Below, one piece after another: positions 1-9,556 of a stretch of 64,000 bases of DNA. The DNA is from Candidatus Aalborgicola bjergmarkensis (lineage in GTDB: Bacteria > Pseudomonadota > Gammaproteobacteria > Burkholderiales > Burkholderiaceae_C). Position 1 is the first letter of the stretch, and the number at the start of each line of letters is the position of its first letter. Position numbers and translations under genes: made by a program. The stretch lies in NCBI GenBank assembly GCA_016708725.1, contig JADJFE010000030.1:496001-560000 (forward strand). Direction: 5' to 3'. Under the pieces are notes generated by a model, which was not told the origin of the DNA, did no database searches, and was given only the letters and a program-made list of their open reading frames with translations.

Positions 1-130
1 GACGGGTGGTAGTACCCTGCGCTGCGGGCGGTGCGCGGGTAGAAAACGGTATCAAAACGGGCGCCAGCGCTTGTCCAATGTGCGGGAGTAGCTACGGATT
101 TTGTAGTGGCGCTTTGGAAGTCGGCACGCA
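1..130. repeat. Dispersed intergenic repeat, partial right half
   Basis: This segment closely matches 1021-1130 and 17207-17320, including the shared string AAAACGGTATCAAAACGGGC and the end GCTACGGATTTTG. Only the right half is inside the window. It belongs to a family of imperfect palindromes seen at several intergenic sites here. Confidence 0.75.
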
Positions 131-136
131 AGGGAT

Positions 137-535
137 TCAATCCGTGTGTCGGCGTTGGTCAATCCACGTCTGAACTGCTGCCAAAAACTTTCTGGCTTGC
201 TCCAGCGCCCATTCCGCGTTCTCCAGTGTCACCGTATCGCCTTTGTAGTCGGCAATTAACCGGAGGTCTTCAACCTTGTTCAGTGAACGCCCATGCTCGA
301 CCGCAATGCGTCCGGGTTTGACCAGATGCAAGCTGAATGCGGAGATCAGTCCGCTGTGCGTACGTGCAATCTCTGTAGGCACCGGGGCGTTGATGGACAA
401 AAGCGCGGCCTGTGCAGCATCAAACATGGCGTAGTAGGCACGGTTGCATGCGCCATCCACGTCGCCGCTGTCCAGCAAAAGCCTTGCCGATGCCAGTGCG
501 CGGTTTGCTTTAGCCATGCGCTCTTGCACAGTCAC
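137..535 (-). CDS. HEPN-domain protein, toxin half of a HEPN/MNT toxin-antitoxin pair
   Basis: A 132-residue all-helical HEPN protein. In HEPN/MNT systems the HEPN partner is an RNase toxin and the nucleotidyltransferase neutralises it. The start is a GTG at 535 that overlaps the stop of the upstream MNT gene (GTGA), which implies translational coupling. The family's catalytic R-x(4-6)-H motif normally appears as RAYYAxFH; here the protein reads NRAYYAMFDA (R32 to D39), so the usual histidine is an aspartate. The gene may therefore be a weakened or inactive toxin, or use another histidine. A longer frame running upstream of 535 is antisense to nothing useful and overlaps the MNT gene, so it was not used. 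Confidence 0.85.
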   Translation of the reverse strand: MTVQERMAKANRALASARLLLDSGDVDGACNRAYYAMFDAAQAALLSINAPVPTEIARTHSGLISAFSLHLVKPGRIAVEHGRSLNKVEDLRLIADYKGDTVTLENAEWALEQARKFLAAVQTWIDQRRHTD

Positions 536-879
536 AGCGCCAAACCCTCGCGGGCAATGTTCTTCAGCAGTCGCGGGTTGCTGTAGCGCTCCGGGTGCGC
601 CCATTCCGGTTCCCAGATGGGCAGGGGTTGGATGCGAATGCCGGAATCCAGCAGCACGTCGTAGGCCACATCGTCCAAGGCCAGCTTGGTGGCCACAAAG
701 TCGCCCGGCTCGCCACTGAGCAGTATGGCCACGTCCGTGTCGCTCCCGGCAGAAGCGCTGCCCCGCGCCTGACTGCCAAACAGCACGGCTGCGCGCATGG
801 GCCACGCGGCGGCCACCCGATGCGCGAAGTCGCGGGCGGCGCGAAGGACGGCAGGTGATTGGTGGGTATGGGAGGGCAT
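532..879 (-). CDS. MNT-type nucleotidyltransferase, antitoxin partner of the HEPN protein
   Basis: A 115-residue minimal nucleotidyltransferase. It carries the polymerase-beta-fold signature G35-S36-x10-D47-x-D49, with all three key positions intact. In characterised pairs (MntA/HepT type) this enzyme adds AMP to the HEPN toxin and silences it. The ATG at 879 was chosen because the family signature begins about 33 residues further in, as in other MntA proteins; the open frame continues upstream to 1101 but enters a dispersed repeat. The stop overlaps the GTG start of the HEPN gene by four bases. Confidence 0.87.
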   Translation of the reverse strand: MPSHTHQSPAVLRAARDFAHRVAAAWPMRAAVLFGSQARGSASAGSDTDVAILLSGEPGDFVATKLALDDVAYDVLLDSGIRIQPLPIWEPEWAHPERYSNPRLLKNIAREGLAL

Positions 880-928
880 AGTCCACAGTGTAATGCCCAG
901 AAACTGATCTGCACACCAATGCACTAAC

Positions 929-1130
929 GCTATAAATTCAGAAGCTGTCCCAGCACATCCCATAAGGCCTACAAGCCAAAACACCGCGTAAAACACCCCC
1001 CAAAAGCCCTGCGCTACGCCCCGACGGGTGGCAATACCCTGCTGCTGCGGGCGGTACACGGTAGAAAACGGTATCAAAACGGGCGCCAGCGCTTGTCCCA
1101 TGTGCGGGAGCAGCTACGGATTTTGCAGTG
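929..1130. repeat. Dispersed intergenic palindrome, full copy
   Basis: Starts with GCTATAAATTCAGAAGCTG and ends with GCGGGAGCAGCTACGG, which are imperfect inverted termini. It shares long stretches with 1-130, 4090-4236 and 17113-17320. It fills the gap between the HEPN/MNT promoter side and the 3' end of the broken ATPase gene, and could act as a bidirectional terminator. Confidence 0.75.
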
Positions 1131-1146
1131 GTGCTAGTGAATATTT

Positions 1147-3894
1147 TTAGGAACGGTGTGCTTCGAGCCTGTTGTGCAGCAGCTTTTCGACGCTGATCAC
1201 CGGCAGGATGATCATGCCGACCACCGTTGCCACCAGCAATTCTGTGGCGCTCAGTGGCAGTGCGCCAAAGACCACGTTCATGAATGGCAGGTAGATGAAG
1301 CCAAGCTGCAGTAGCAGCAGCGCGGCAATGCCGATGAACACGGTCTTGTTGCTCGACAGCCCGATAGACAGTAGCGAACCCTTGAGGCTGCGGCAGTGGA
1401 GGACGTAGAAAACCTGGAACAGGATGACCGTCGTCACGGCCATCGTCTGCCCTTTTTGCATGGCTTCCACCGTCTCGCCGCTCGCGTGGTATTCCCAAAG
1501 GAACAGCCCGACCGCCCCGACCGTCATCAATGTGGCCGTGACAAACGTCCGCATGACCACGAAGCCTGATAAAACGGGTGCGTCCGGGCTGCGCGGGGGG
1601 CGTTGCATGATATTGGGCTCCTTGGCTTCAAACGCCAGCGGCAGCGCTAGCGCAACCGTCGCCACCAGGTTGATCCACAACAACTGCGTCGGTGCCATCG
1701 GCAGCAACAGCTCCTTCAGACCGGTCGCGGGATTGAGCAGGAACGGGAAGAAGATGACCGCCGCCATCAGAATCATCGCCAAGCCGAGGTTGGTCGGCAA
1801 GACGAAAACGAGCGATTTGATGAGGTTGTCATAGACGCGGCGGCCTTCCTCGACTGCGGCGGCGATGGACGCGAAGTTGTCGTCGAGCAGCACGATGTCC
1901 GCTGCCTCCTTGGAAACAGCGGTACCAGTGATGCCCATGGCCACCCCGATGTTGCTCTGCTTGAGCGCCGGCGCGTCGTTGACCCCGTCGCCGGTCATGG
2001 CCACGACCTGATGGTTGGCCTGCAAGGCCTTGACAAGCCTGAGTTTGTGCTCGGGTGCGACACGGGCGAAAACGTTGGTCGTGCGCACCACCTGCTGCAT
2101 CTGCGCGTCGCCCATCTCGGCGAGTTGTGCGCCGGTGACGACCTGGGCATCGGTGAGAATGTTGAGCTGCGCACCGATTGCCTGCGCGGTTTCCTTGTGG
2201 TCGCCGGTGATCATCTTGACGGTGATGCCGGCTGCATGGCATGCCTTGATGGCCTCGATGGCCTCGCTACGCGGCGGGTCGATCATCCCCTGCAGCCCCA
2301 GCAGCGTGAGTCCGCCTGCCGTGTCGGACATCTGCAAGTGCTTGCTCTGCGCCGTTGGCCTGGCCGCGATGGCAAGTACGCGCATGCCTTGCGCCGCCAG
2401 TCGCGAGACTTCTGCCAGCACGGCGGCTGGTCGATGCCCTCGCAGCGTTTCAGGAATCACTCCGGCGCGCCCTTGAGGATGAGCCTTGGGCTGTCTCCGG
2501 GACGCTGGTGCAGCGTGGCCATGAACTGGTTTTCCGACTCGAACGGAATCGCGTCGAGGCGGGCGTGGTCGCGGCGCACCGCCTCCACCGCCAAGCCGAT
2601 CTTCTCCGCCGAGACCACCAGCGCCGCCTCGGTCGGGTCGCCGGTTATCTGGTACGTGCCGCCTTCATGCACCAGGGTCGCGTCGTTGCACAGCGCCCCG
2701 GCCAGCAGCAGATCGTGAACGTCGGCCGGGACCTTGCCGGTGAGGTCGGCGCCGACGGAGTTCCTGATCTGCCCGGCAGGTTCGTAGCCGACGCCCGTGA
2801 TGGCGTAGCTGCCACGCGGCGTCCAAAGGGCCTGCACGGTCATTTCGTTGCGGGTCAGCGTGCCCGTCTTGTCGGAGCAAATGGTGGTGGTCGAGCCGAG
2901 CGTTTCGACAGCCGGTAGCTTGCGAATGACGGCGCGCCGCGCGGCCATGCGCTGCACACCAATTGCGAGCGCGATGGTGACGATGGCGGGCAGGCCTTCG
3001 GGGATCGCGCCGACGGCCAGCGCGATGGCGAAAATCACGGTTTCGCGCAGGGCCGGCAGGAATGCGACGCCGGTCTCGGCCATGGTGCGCCAGGTGCCCA
3101 CGACCAGCATGATGGCCGCGATCACGACGATGCCGATGGTGATGTACTTGCCTATGCTTTGCAGCGCCCTGGTCAGCGGGGTTTGCAGGTTGGTGGCTTC
3201 CTTGAGCATGGTCGAGATGCGCCCCAGCTCGGTTGCCGCGCCGGTGCTGCAGACGACGGCGGTGGCCGTGCCATAGGTCACGAGGGTGCCACCGAACACC
3301 ATGCCGGATCGGTCGCCAATGCCGGCGTTCACTGCCGAGGCGGCGGTGTCTTTTCCGCCGGGACGGACTCGCCCGTGAGGGCCGCCTCTTCAATCTTGAG
3401 CGTCTTGACCGCTGCGGAGTCGCATGTCTGCGGGAACCTTGTCACCCGACGCCAACAGGATCACGTCGCCGGGCACGAGGTCGGCCCCGGCCACGGTGGC
3501 CCTTCTTGCCGTCACGCAGGACGGTGACGTTTTCGGGCACCATCTGGCTCAGTGCCTCAATCGCCTTGCCCGCCTTGAATTCCTGGACGAAACCGATGAG
3601 GGTGTTGAGCACCACAACGCACAAGATGACCAGACCGTTCTTGATGCCGTCGCCCGGATCGACCAGCATGGCGACGAAGCCTGAAGCGACCAGAACCCAG
3701 ATCAGCGGGGAGTTGATCTGCCGCCACAGCAGCGTCCAGGCGGTGTCGCCCTTGGCCTTGGGGAGCACATTCGGTCCGTACTTGGCAAGCCGAACGCCGG
3801 CGTCGTCGCTGGACAGTCCAGTTTCAAGGTTGGTGCGCAGCTCGGCGATGACATCTGCCACCGCCATGGCGTGATAAAGCGGTTCTTTACTCAT
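1147..3894 (-). pseudogene. P2-type cation-transporting ATPase, broken by several frameshifts
   Basis: Three open segments (3894-3442, 3332-2457 and 2460-1147) together encode a full-length P-type ATPase of about 900 residues: N-terminal domain, actuator TGES loop, phosphorylation motif DKTGTLT, hinge GDGVND and the C-terminal membrane helices. Comparison with the second copy at 14862-16925 shows at least six single-base differences: an extra C near 3500, an extra G near 3414, a missing T near 3353, and a missing G, extra G and missing T between about 2430 and 2463. The family exports Ca2+ or related cations; the exact ion cannot be told. Either this is a decayed copy or the sequence has homopolymer-length errors. 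This copy alone retains the C-terminal transmembrane half. Confidence 0.85.
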
Positions 3895-4066
3895 AGACCG
3901 GCCCGTTGATGCGAGCCCAGGGCAATGCCGACGACCTGCTGCCGGGGATGAGGATGCAAGGTTTTGTCATGGTTTATGGTTTATGGTGCCGGAAGAGTTC
4001 GAAGAGTTCAAAGTACCAAAGTGTGCCATTGTGCAGCAAGCGGGGGCTGCGTGTGTCCCAATCGGC
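1888..4066. repeat. Large direct segmental duplication, left copy
   Basis: About 2.18 kb is nearly identical to 14919-17090 in the same orientation. It covers most of the P-type ATPase gene and about 170 bp of its upstream region. A 7-bp tandem duplication (GGTTTAT) near 3970 is present here but not in the right copy. Homology stops on the left at CAGCACGATG, where the right copy runs into a transposase relic. Confidence 0.9.
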
Positions 4067-4089
4067 ACCAGCCGGTGCTTCATGTAAAC

Positions 4090-4236
4090 GCTATAAATTT
4101 GGAAGCTGTTCCCGCTTGTCCTGTAAGGCCTACAGGCTAAAACACTACGGAAAATTCCCTCAAAACGCTCTGTACCGCGCTGAAGGCATTTTGGCGTGTA
4201 GCCCATGTGTGGAGAGCGGGAGCAGCTATTTTTTTA
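4090..4236. repeat. Dispersed intergenic palindrome with inverted ends
   Basis: The left end contains AGCTGTTCCCGCT and the right end AGCGGGAGCAGCT, which are inverted copies with one mismatch. The interior resembles the elements at 929 and 17113. Together with the duplicated ATPase upstream region it accounts for the gene-free stretch 3895-4342. Confidence 0.75.
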
Positions 4237-4291
4237 GGAGTTATCCCGGAGCAATGGCCAAACAAGAGCAGTTGCAGACCTCAGCATAATA

Positions 4292-4307
4292 CTGTACAAA
4301 ACCACAG
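4292..4307. promoter_or_regulatory. Candidate LexA (SOS) box upstream of the IS91-like transposase
   Basis: CTGT-N8-ACAG with intact half-sites lies about 35 bp upstream of the transposase ATG and just after an AT-rich CATAAT at 4285-4290. The architecture matches the LexA box of beta- and gammaproteobacteria, but eight fixed bases can occur by chance. Confidence 0.35.
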
Positions 4308-4342
4308 CACTACTGACATCCAATGCACCCCGCTACTGCGCC

Positions 4343-5962
4343 ATGTCCGCCGTCGCACCACCCGCGCAACAGCGCTCGCATCCACATGCGGGCGCGCACC
4401 AGGGTGCCAAGCCCAAACTCTACAACCAGTGCCATCCCGAGCGAACCCTGCTGTATCGCACCATTGCCGAGCACTTCGAGACGTGGCTGGAGTTGGCAAG
4501 CGCGGGTCAGTTTGATGGCCAAGGCGACCACCACACGCCCCCAGTCTACGTCGAGCAGACCTTTCGCAAATACCTGGAGTGCGGCATCTTCGCCCATGGT
4601 TTTGCGCGCGCCCGCTGTGATGCATGCGGCCACGACTTTTTCATCGCATTCTCTTGCAAGGGCCGTGGCGTATGCTCATCATGCAACACCCGGCGCATGG
4701 TGGAAACGGCAGCGCACCTGAGCGATCACGTTTTTCCCCGACTGCCGGTGCGCCAATGGGTGCTGTCGGTTCCCAAACGGCTGCGTTACTTCATGCAGCG
4801 CGATGGGGCGGTGCTCAATAGGGTGCTGCACATCTTCCTGCGGGTCATTGAGCAAAGTCTACAGGCCCACTGCCCGGGTGCGGCGCAGGTGGATAAGGCA
4901 GCACTGCACATCGGCGCGGTAGCTTTGGCAAAACCCCAAGTCCACATCCACCGGTTTGGCTCCAGCCTGAACGAGCATGTGCATTTCCATGTGTGCGTGG
5001 TTGATGGGGTATTTGAGGTGGCGGCGGGCGAAGCGGATGCCACAGCCGCAGCGCCGCGCCTCATCTTTCACCCGGCCAGCGGAATCGAGTCGACTGCCGT
5101 GGCGCAATCGCAGGTTTGCCTGCGCAAACGCATCTTGCGCGCCTTCGTCAGGTGCGATCTGATCGAGAAGACCGATGCCAAGGAGATGTTGGCTTACCAA
5201 CACAGCGGCTTCTCGCTCGATGCCGGTGTCTGCATTGAGGCCCACGACCGTGCCGCACTGGAGCGTCTCTTGCGTTACTGCGCTCGACCACCACTGGCCA
5301 TGGATCGGCTGCGTAAGGAGGGCGCTTCCTTGGTGTACCGCTGCGCCAAACAGCACAGTGAGCCTACAAGTGACAAGCAAGGCAGGAAAGTGGATGAACT
5401 GGTGCTCACACCACTGGAGCTGATTCATCGCATTGCAGCCCTGATACCCCCACCACGCACTCACCGGCATCGCTATTTCGGCGTGCTGGCACCGAACTCA
5501 CCTCTGCGCTGTGCAGTGACAGCACTGGCCGCACCAGTGCAGACCGGGCAACTCGGCGCGCGAGAGGACGCAACTGAAGAGCCGTCGCCAGCTGAAGTTG
5601 AGCCGCAAGGCAATGGTGCTCCAACCCCGTGCGAGCCAGTGCCGCCACCCAAGCGCTCACCGGCACATTACCTGTGGGCGGTTTTGATCGCGCGCCTCTA
5701 CGAAGTTTTTCCGCTGCTGTGCCCGATATGTGGTGGTCAAATGCGCCTGATTGCCTTCATTACCAACACGGCAGAAGTGCGCAAAATCCTGGAACACATC
5801 GGCGTGGACTCTCAACCTCCACGCATCACCCCGCCGCGCGGGCCACCACTGTGGGATAACTGTGATGCGCTGGCTGATGAAATGCTGGAAGCGCTGCCGG
5901 ATTGGGATGAAGCAGCACAGCCAGCACCTGACGATTGTGCCGATCAGCGCATCCATTGGTGA
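4343..5962 (+). CDS. IS91-family transposase
   Basis: A 539-residue transposase of the IS91/IS801 type, which moves DNA by rolling-circle replication. Features visible are an N-terminal zinc-binding cysteine cluster (CDACG ... CSSC, about residues 93-119), a histidine-rich HVHFH motif (about residues 213-217) typical of HUH enzymes, and a C-terminal CPICGGQM zinc knuckle followed by a conserved tail ending ADQRIHW. The reading frame is complete, so the element may be active. A fragment with the same C-terminal 100 residues is at 24345-24641 on the opposite strand. The ATG at 4343 gives a length usual for the family. A candidate LexA box lies upstream. Confidence 0.9.
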   Translation: MSAVAPPAQQRSHPHAGAHQGAKPKLYNQCHPERTLLYRTIAEHFETWLELASAGQFDGQGDHHTPPVYVEQTFRKYLECGIFAHGFARARCDACGHDFFIAFSCKGRGVCSSCNTRRMVETAAHLSDHVFPRLPVRQWVLSVPKRLRYFMQRDGAVLNRVLHIFLRVIEQSLQAHCPGAAQVDKAALHIGAVALAKPQVHIHRFGSSLNEHVHFHVCVVDGVFEVAAGEADATAAAPRLIFHPASGIESTAVAQSQVCLRKRILRAFVRCDLIEKTDAKEMLAYQHSGFSLDAGVCIEAHDRAALERLLRYCARPPLAMDRLRKEGASLVYRCAKQHSEPTSDKQGRKVDELVLTPLELIHRIAALIPPPRTHRHRYFGVLAPNSPLRCAVTALAAPVQTGQLGAREDATEEPSPAEVEPQGNGAPTPCEPVPPPKRSPAHYLWAVLIARLYEVFPLLCPICGGQMRLIAFITNTAEVRKILEHIGVDSQPPRITPPRGPPLWDNCDALADEMLEALPDWDEAAQPAPDDCADQRIHW

Positions 5963-6029
5963 GAGCAAAACCAGCGAGTCAGACCCGCTGTCGGGTAGAG
6001 TCGTACCGGAGACACACCAAGACAACCCA

Positions 6030-6158
6030 AAATGGCACACGAGCGAAAAAAACAGGCCGTTTCGATTGCCAAACCGAGGATCGCAATGTGCCAAAATGGA
6101 AATTTTGAGGACGGGTCAGGATGCGATACTTGGGGTCGTGCGGTTGGATTTCCTATCC
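6030..6158 (+). repeat. Terminal (ori-like) end of the IS91-like element
   Basis: This 130-bp end, containing TTTCGATTGCC and ending GATTTCCTATCC, is conserved in the truncated element at 24145-24270 and in the solo end at 41993-42090. In IS91 elements the end downstream of the transposase is the replication origin (oriIS), so this is the likely origin. Confidence 0.7.
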
Positions 6159-6313
6159 TCAATACCAGCCAGGGTACCCATAGCTGCGTAGGAACTACCC
6201 AGCGGAGAATAAATGGTTACGCCAAAGGCAATAGCTGAGGGCAATGCGACCAGCATCGCGGCCAAGCCTCCCCAGAAATCACCAGCCAGATTTTCCGACT
6301 TGATGAATTGCAT
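6159..6313 (-). pseudogene. SulP-family anion permease, N-terminal fragment cut by the IS91-like element
   Basis: The ATG at 6313 is preceded by a good ribosome-binding site (AGGAGACC). About 51 codons follow, reading MQFIKSENLAGDFWGG and a first hydrophobic segment typical of SulP sulfate/bicarbonate transporters. The family-like sequence ends at MGTLAGI, exactly where the IS91-like terminus GGATAGG begins; the frame then runs 15 codons into the element to a stop. SulP proteins are usually 480-600 residues, so over 85% is missing. A product, if made, would be non-functional. Confidence 0.8.
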
Positions 6314-6418
6314 GGTCTTGGTCTCCTGTGTCATTGGTATTGTGAATTTTTGTGATTATTTTTGCGAGTATCGCATTTTGGTGTTGACCATTGTTTGCTT
6401 GCTGGATATTCAAATTTG

Positions 6419-6594
6419 ATAGCTTCTTACGCTTGATACATAAGGCGTACAGCCCAATTTGCCTTGAATTTTGCCCTTCAAAACGGGTCAAGGCGACGCC
6501 AAAACCGCCATGAGGCATCAAAACGGGCCGTTTTCGGGTGTTTTTACATGGCAAATCGGGCTGTAAGCCTTATGGGACAAGCGGGAGCAGCTAT
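6419..6594. repeat. Palindromic intergenic element with 42-bp imperfect inverted ends
   Basis: The left end 6419-6460 and right end 6553-6594 are imperfect inverted repeats of about 42 bp (ATAGCT...GCTTGATACATAAGG against its complement). Between them lies an 80-91-bp centre containing AAAACGGG motifs. It resembles a non-autonomous hairpin element and separates the sulP remnant promoter from the cheW 3' end. Confidence 0.8.
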
Positions 6595-6705
6595 TGTATA
6601 AGGAGCACTTTGGCTTTGGCTGGGAGTGTCCAGGAGCCTGTCACAAATCCATCCGGACCACAAAGTGCCAAGCGTGCTGTCCCGCTTTAAGTGGGAAGCC
6701 CTGAA

Positions 6706-7239
6706 TTACAACTCGACCAAGGCGGCTGCCTGCCCCATTTGCCCAATCTCCTGCAGCGACAGCACCTGATTGACATTGAGCAGAATCACAAATTTGCTGT
6801 TGACCTTGCAAATGCCCTCGATGAAATCGCTGCGGATTTTGGCGCCAAAACTGGGCGCAGGCGCAATCTCGGCAGTGGCTATTTCCAAAACCGCCTGTAC
6901 TGCGTCCACCACCACCCCCATGCTCTGGTGCTCGCCTTCGTTTTGAGTTTGCACCTCCACGATGATGATGCAGGTACTCTTGGTAACGGGCGTGGACGGT
7001 TTGCCAAAGCGGCTGGACAAATCCATCACCGGCACCACCGCGCCGCGCAGGTTGATGACACCACGAATGCACGCGGGCATCATCGGCACCTCGGTCGGGT
7101 TGGAGTACCAGATGATTTCCCGGATGCACAAAATGCCAATCGAAAACATCTCGCCGCCCAGCGTAAAGGTCAGGTACTGCTTGTGCTCAGAAGCCAGCTT
7201 GCCAAGCACCTCCCCCCCGGTTTTAACCAACGCATTCAT
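6706..7239 (-). CDS. cheW: CheW chemotaxis coupling protein
   Basis: A 177-residue CheW-domain protein that bridges methyl-accepting receptors to the CheA kinase in the cytoplasmic chemosensory array. The sequence shows the typical fold landmarks: YLTFTLGGEMFSIGI near the N terminus, IPVMP-like VPMMPACIRGVINLRGAVVPVMDL and the C-terminal hydrophobic LSLQEIGQM. It lies 9 bp downstream of an MCP gene on the same strand and is almost certainly co-transcribed with it. No complete cheA is in the window, only a 3' remnant at 9652-9809, so this CheW must work with a kinase encoded elsewhere or has lost its partner. Confidence 0.92.
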   Translation of the reverse strand: MNALVKTGGEVLGKLASEHKQYLTFTLGGEMFSIGILCIREIIWYSNPTEVPMMPACIRGVINLRGAVVPVMDLSSRFGKPSTPVTKSTCIIIVEVQTQNEGEHQSMGVVVDAVQAVLEIATAEIAPAPSFGAKIRSDFIEGICKVNSKFVILLNVNQVLSLQEIGQMGQAAALVEL

Positions 7240-7248
7240 GGCATGCTC

Positions 7249-9195
7249 CTATTGAAACCTGGAGAATTTCTTTTCATCGACAGCATGCGCTGCTGCGCCA
7301 AGTGCCAAGTTTCTCATCCTCGTTTCCGCGTCCTTATTGCTGGCAATAATCTTGCGTGGGGAGTGTGCCGAGAATCTGCTGCTGTCCGTGGCATCAACGA
7401 GTTTGAAGAAGGCCATGGTGTTCTGCAATTGCTCGGCCTGACTGCTCATTTCCTCCGAGGTGGCCGCCAGTTCTTCGGAACTGGAAGCGTTTTGCTGAGT
7501 GGTTTGGTTGAGTTGACTCATTGCCGAGTTGATTTGCCCCACACCAGACGACTGCTCGTTCGAAGCTGCCGCGATCTCTTGTACCAAGTCGGCCGTTTTA
7601 CGAATGGAGGGCACCATTTGCTCCAACAGTTTTCCGGCTTTTTCGGCCAATTCAACGCTGTTGGTGGCCACTTCACCAATTTCTTGCGCAGCCACCTGAC
7701 TGCGCTCGGCCAGTTTGCGTACCTCGGCTGCCACCACTGCAAAGCCCTTGCCGTGATCACCGGCGCGCGCCGCTTCAATGGCGGCATTCAATGCCAGTAG
7801 GTTGGTCTGTGCGGCAATATCGTCGATGATTCTGATCTTCTTGGCAATTTGCTTCATGGCGGCCACGGTGGCGTTGACCGACTCGCCGCCATCGGCTGCA
7901 TCCTTGGCCGCCCTGCTGGCCATGCCCTCGGTCACTTTGGCGTTTTCGGTGTTTTGGGCGATGCTGGAGGTCATTTGCTCAATGGACGCACTGGTTTCCT
8001 CCACCCCGGCGGCTTGTTCACTGGCCGCTTGCGACAGCGCTTGCGCAGTGGTACTCACCTCTTCGGATGCGCTGGCCAGGGCCTGCGCACCGGCGTTGAC
8101 ATCAGAGACTACCTGCACAAGCCTCTTGAGCATGTTGTTGGAAGCGGATTTGAGTTCATCCCATGTGCCTTCATAGCTGCGCTTCATCGACTGGGTCAAG
8201 TCACCAACTTCCATGGCGTTTAGCACCGTCTGCAACTCCTGCACGGGCGTGTTGACCGCAATCATGACAGAGTTCAACCCTTCTGCCAGCTTGCGGTAGT
8301 CACCCTTGTGATTGGTAACGTCAATGCGTGCCTGGAGCCGACCGGCTACGGTGGCCTCGGCCAGCATGTTGGCATCCAATACCAAAGCCTGAATGGTTGT
8401 GCTCATACGCTGCATGGATGCCATCAAGCTACTTTGATCACCGGCCTTCAATTCAATCTTTCTACTCAGGTCGCCCGCAGCGATGTGGTTGGCCACGTCG
8501 GCGGCGGCGGCAGGCTCACCCCCCAATTGCCTCATGATGCTGCGGGCAAACCAGCCGAGCAGCAACAAGATGGCGGCCATTCCAATCAGGATACCCGCCA
8601 GGGATTGATGACGTGTTTTGCTAACGCTTTCTACAAACGCCTGTTCCTGCACATCAGAACGTTCCGCATAGGTCTTTTCGAGTTCCGCGACGTATTTCAC
8701 CAAGCCATCGCTGGTGGCCCGATCCTTGCCCTTGACAAGTTGGTCGACTGTTTGGCCTGGGTCAGGCTTTTTGGAGTCGAAGGACTCCAGGGCCTTGCGG
8801 TACTCGGTGCCGAGTTGCCCATGGGCCGCAATGATGGCGTCAATTTCCTGCGTGGGAACATTCAGAGCTGCCAACTCGCTCTTGGCTTGCTTCAGGAGGG
8901 TCTGCACCCGCTCACTTTCATGGTCAAATGCCTTGCCATACTTGGCGTAGGCATCAGCGTCTTTGCCGCGCAGCAAGATATTCTTCCACTCCTGAATCTG
9001 CACTTTAAACCGGAGATGGGCATTTTCAGCCGTTACCAGCGCTTTCGTAAAGCGTTGGGCAGCGTCGGAGTCCTGCTGCGCCTGACCAGACATCACGCCC
9101 ATCTGCCAAAGCAGAAAGCCGGTCAGGATGCATACGAGAACTGTCATGCAGCCCCCCACCAGGATCAACTGGCCTTTCAAACTACGTACATTCAT
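7249..9195 (-). CDS. Methyl-accepting chemotaxis protein
   Basis: A 648-residue transmembrane chemoreceptor. Residues 10-32 form the first membrane helix, followed by a roughly 165-residue periplasmic four-helix-bundle-like sensor and a second membrane helix near 200-220. HAMP-like segments follow, with a second repeated HAMP-type stretch (TPVQELQTVLNAM), then the signalling domain. The kinase-control tip reads IDDIAAQTNLLALNAAIEAARAG, fully conserved. The C-terminal tail lacks a recognisable pentapeptide tether for CheR/CheB. It forms a two-gene unit with cheW. The upstream DNA ends at a 233-bp MITE-like insertion at 9318-9550, close to the promoter. Confidence 0.92.
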   Translation of the reverse strand: MNVRSLKGQLILVGGCMTVLVCILTGFLLWQMGVMSGQAQQDSDAAQRFTKALVTAENAHLRFKVQIQEWKNILLRGKDADAYAKYGKAFDHESERVQTLLKQAKSELAALNVPTQEIDAIIAAHGQLGTEYRKALESFDSKKPDPGQTVDQLVKGKDRATSDGLVKYVAELEKTYAERSDVQEQAFVESVSKTRHQSLAGILIGMAAILLLLGWFARSIMRQLGGEPAAAADVANHIAAGDLSRKIELKAGDQSSLMASMQRMSTTIQALVLDANMLAEATVAGRLQARIDVTNHKGDYRKLAEGLNSVMIAVNTPVQELQTVLNAMEVGDLTQSMKRSYEGTWDELKSASNNMLKRLVQVVSDVNAGAQALASASEEVSTTAQALSQAASEQAAGVEETSASIEQMTSSIAQNTENAKVTEGMASRAAKDAADGGESVNATVAAMKQIAKKIRIIDDIAAQTNLLALNAAIEAARAGDHGKGFAVVAAEVRKLAERSQVAAQEIGEVATNSVELAEKAGKLLEQMVPSIRKTADLVQEIAAASNEQSSGVGQINSAMSQLNQTTQQNASSSEELAATSEEMSSQAEQLQNTMAFFKLVDATDSSRFSAHSPRKIIASNKDAETRMRNLALGAAAHAVDEKKFSRFQ

Positions 9196-9317
9196 TTCAG
9201 CGAGCTCTCAGTATAAAAATGGCGGAATGGTTAAAAAACGAAATTTTTAGTGAACACTGTGATTATGGGCATGGTTGGCTTGCCACCCTATGGATTTAGC
9301 ATGTGACAGTGTTACCC

Positions 9318-9550
9318 CTCACGGTTCGCTCATTTTTTCTGGGGGTTCGTTAAATTGCGGGGCCAAAAATGAGAGTTTTCGCCCACTTTCGACGCGAAAA
9401 TGCCCCAATTTTGGGATGAACCATCGATTGCATAAATTTAAGCAACTCGCTCGACACCCAACCCCCACCAAAAAGACGGAAATCTGACTTTTTCAGGCGA
9501 ATTTGCCGACCAATCTTCGGAACTAGCTTTCGAAATCAGCGAACGGTGAG
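9318..9550. mobile_element. MITE-like element, copy A (233 bp)
   Basis: Non-coding 233-bp element bounded by terminal inverted repeats CTCACGGTTCGCT and its near-complement ending CGAACGGTGAG. It is flanked by a perfect 6-bp direct repeat, TTACCC at 9312-9317 and 9551-9556, which is a target-site duplication. An almost identical copy of the same length lies inverted at 14341-14573. Confidence 0.9.
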
Positions 9551-9556
9551 TTACCC

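Larger units (their letters stand above)
4237..6158 (+). mobile_element. IS91-like (HUH/rolling-circle) insertion element
   Basis: Contains one transposase gene (4343-5962) and a 3' end that recurs at 24145-24270 (inverted) and 41993-42090 (solo). The right terminus is fixed by those copies at CCTATCC (GGATAGG on the other strand) at 6158, exactly where the sulP reading frame breaks. The left terminus is not proven; 4237 is where the preceding palindrome ends. Confidence 0.75.

Noticed and set aside
137..919. A 260-codon open frame covering the HEPN gene and much of the MNT gene
   Set aside because: Only its last 132 codons look like protein; the rest is the MNT gene read in another frame, and a GTG coupled to the MNT stop explains the true start.
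2457..3894. Programmed frameshifting in the left ATPase copy
   Set aside because: Six or more scattered single-base indels, with no slippery heptamer or conserved site, and a frame-clean second copy argue for decay or sequencing error.
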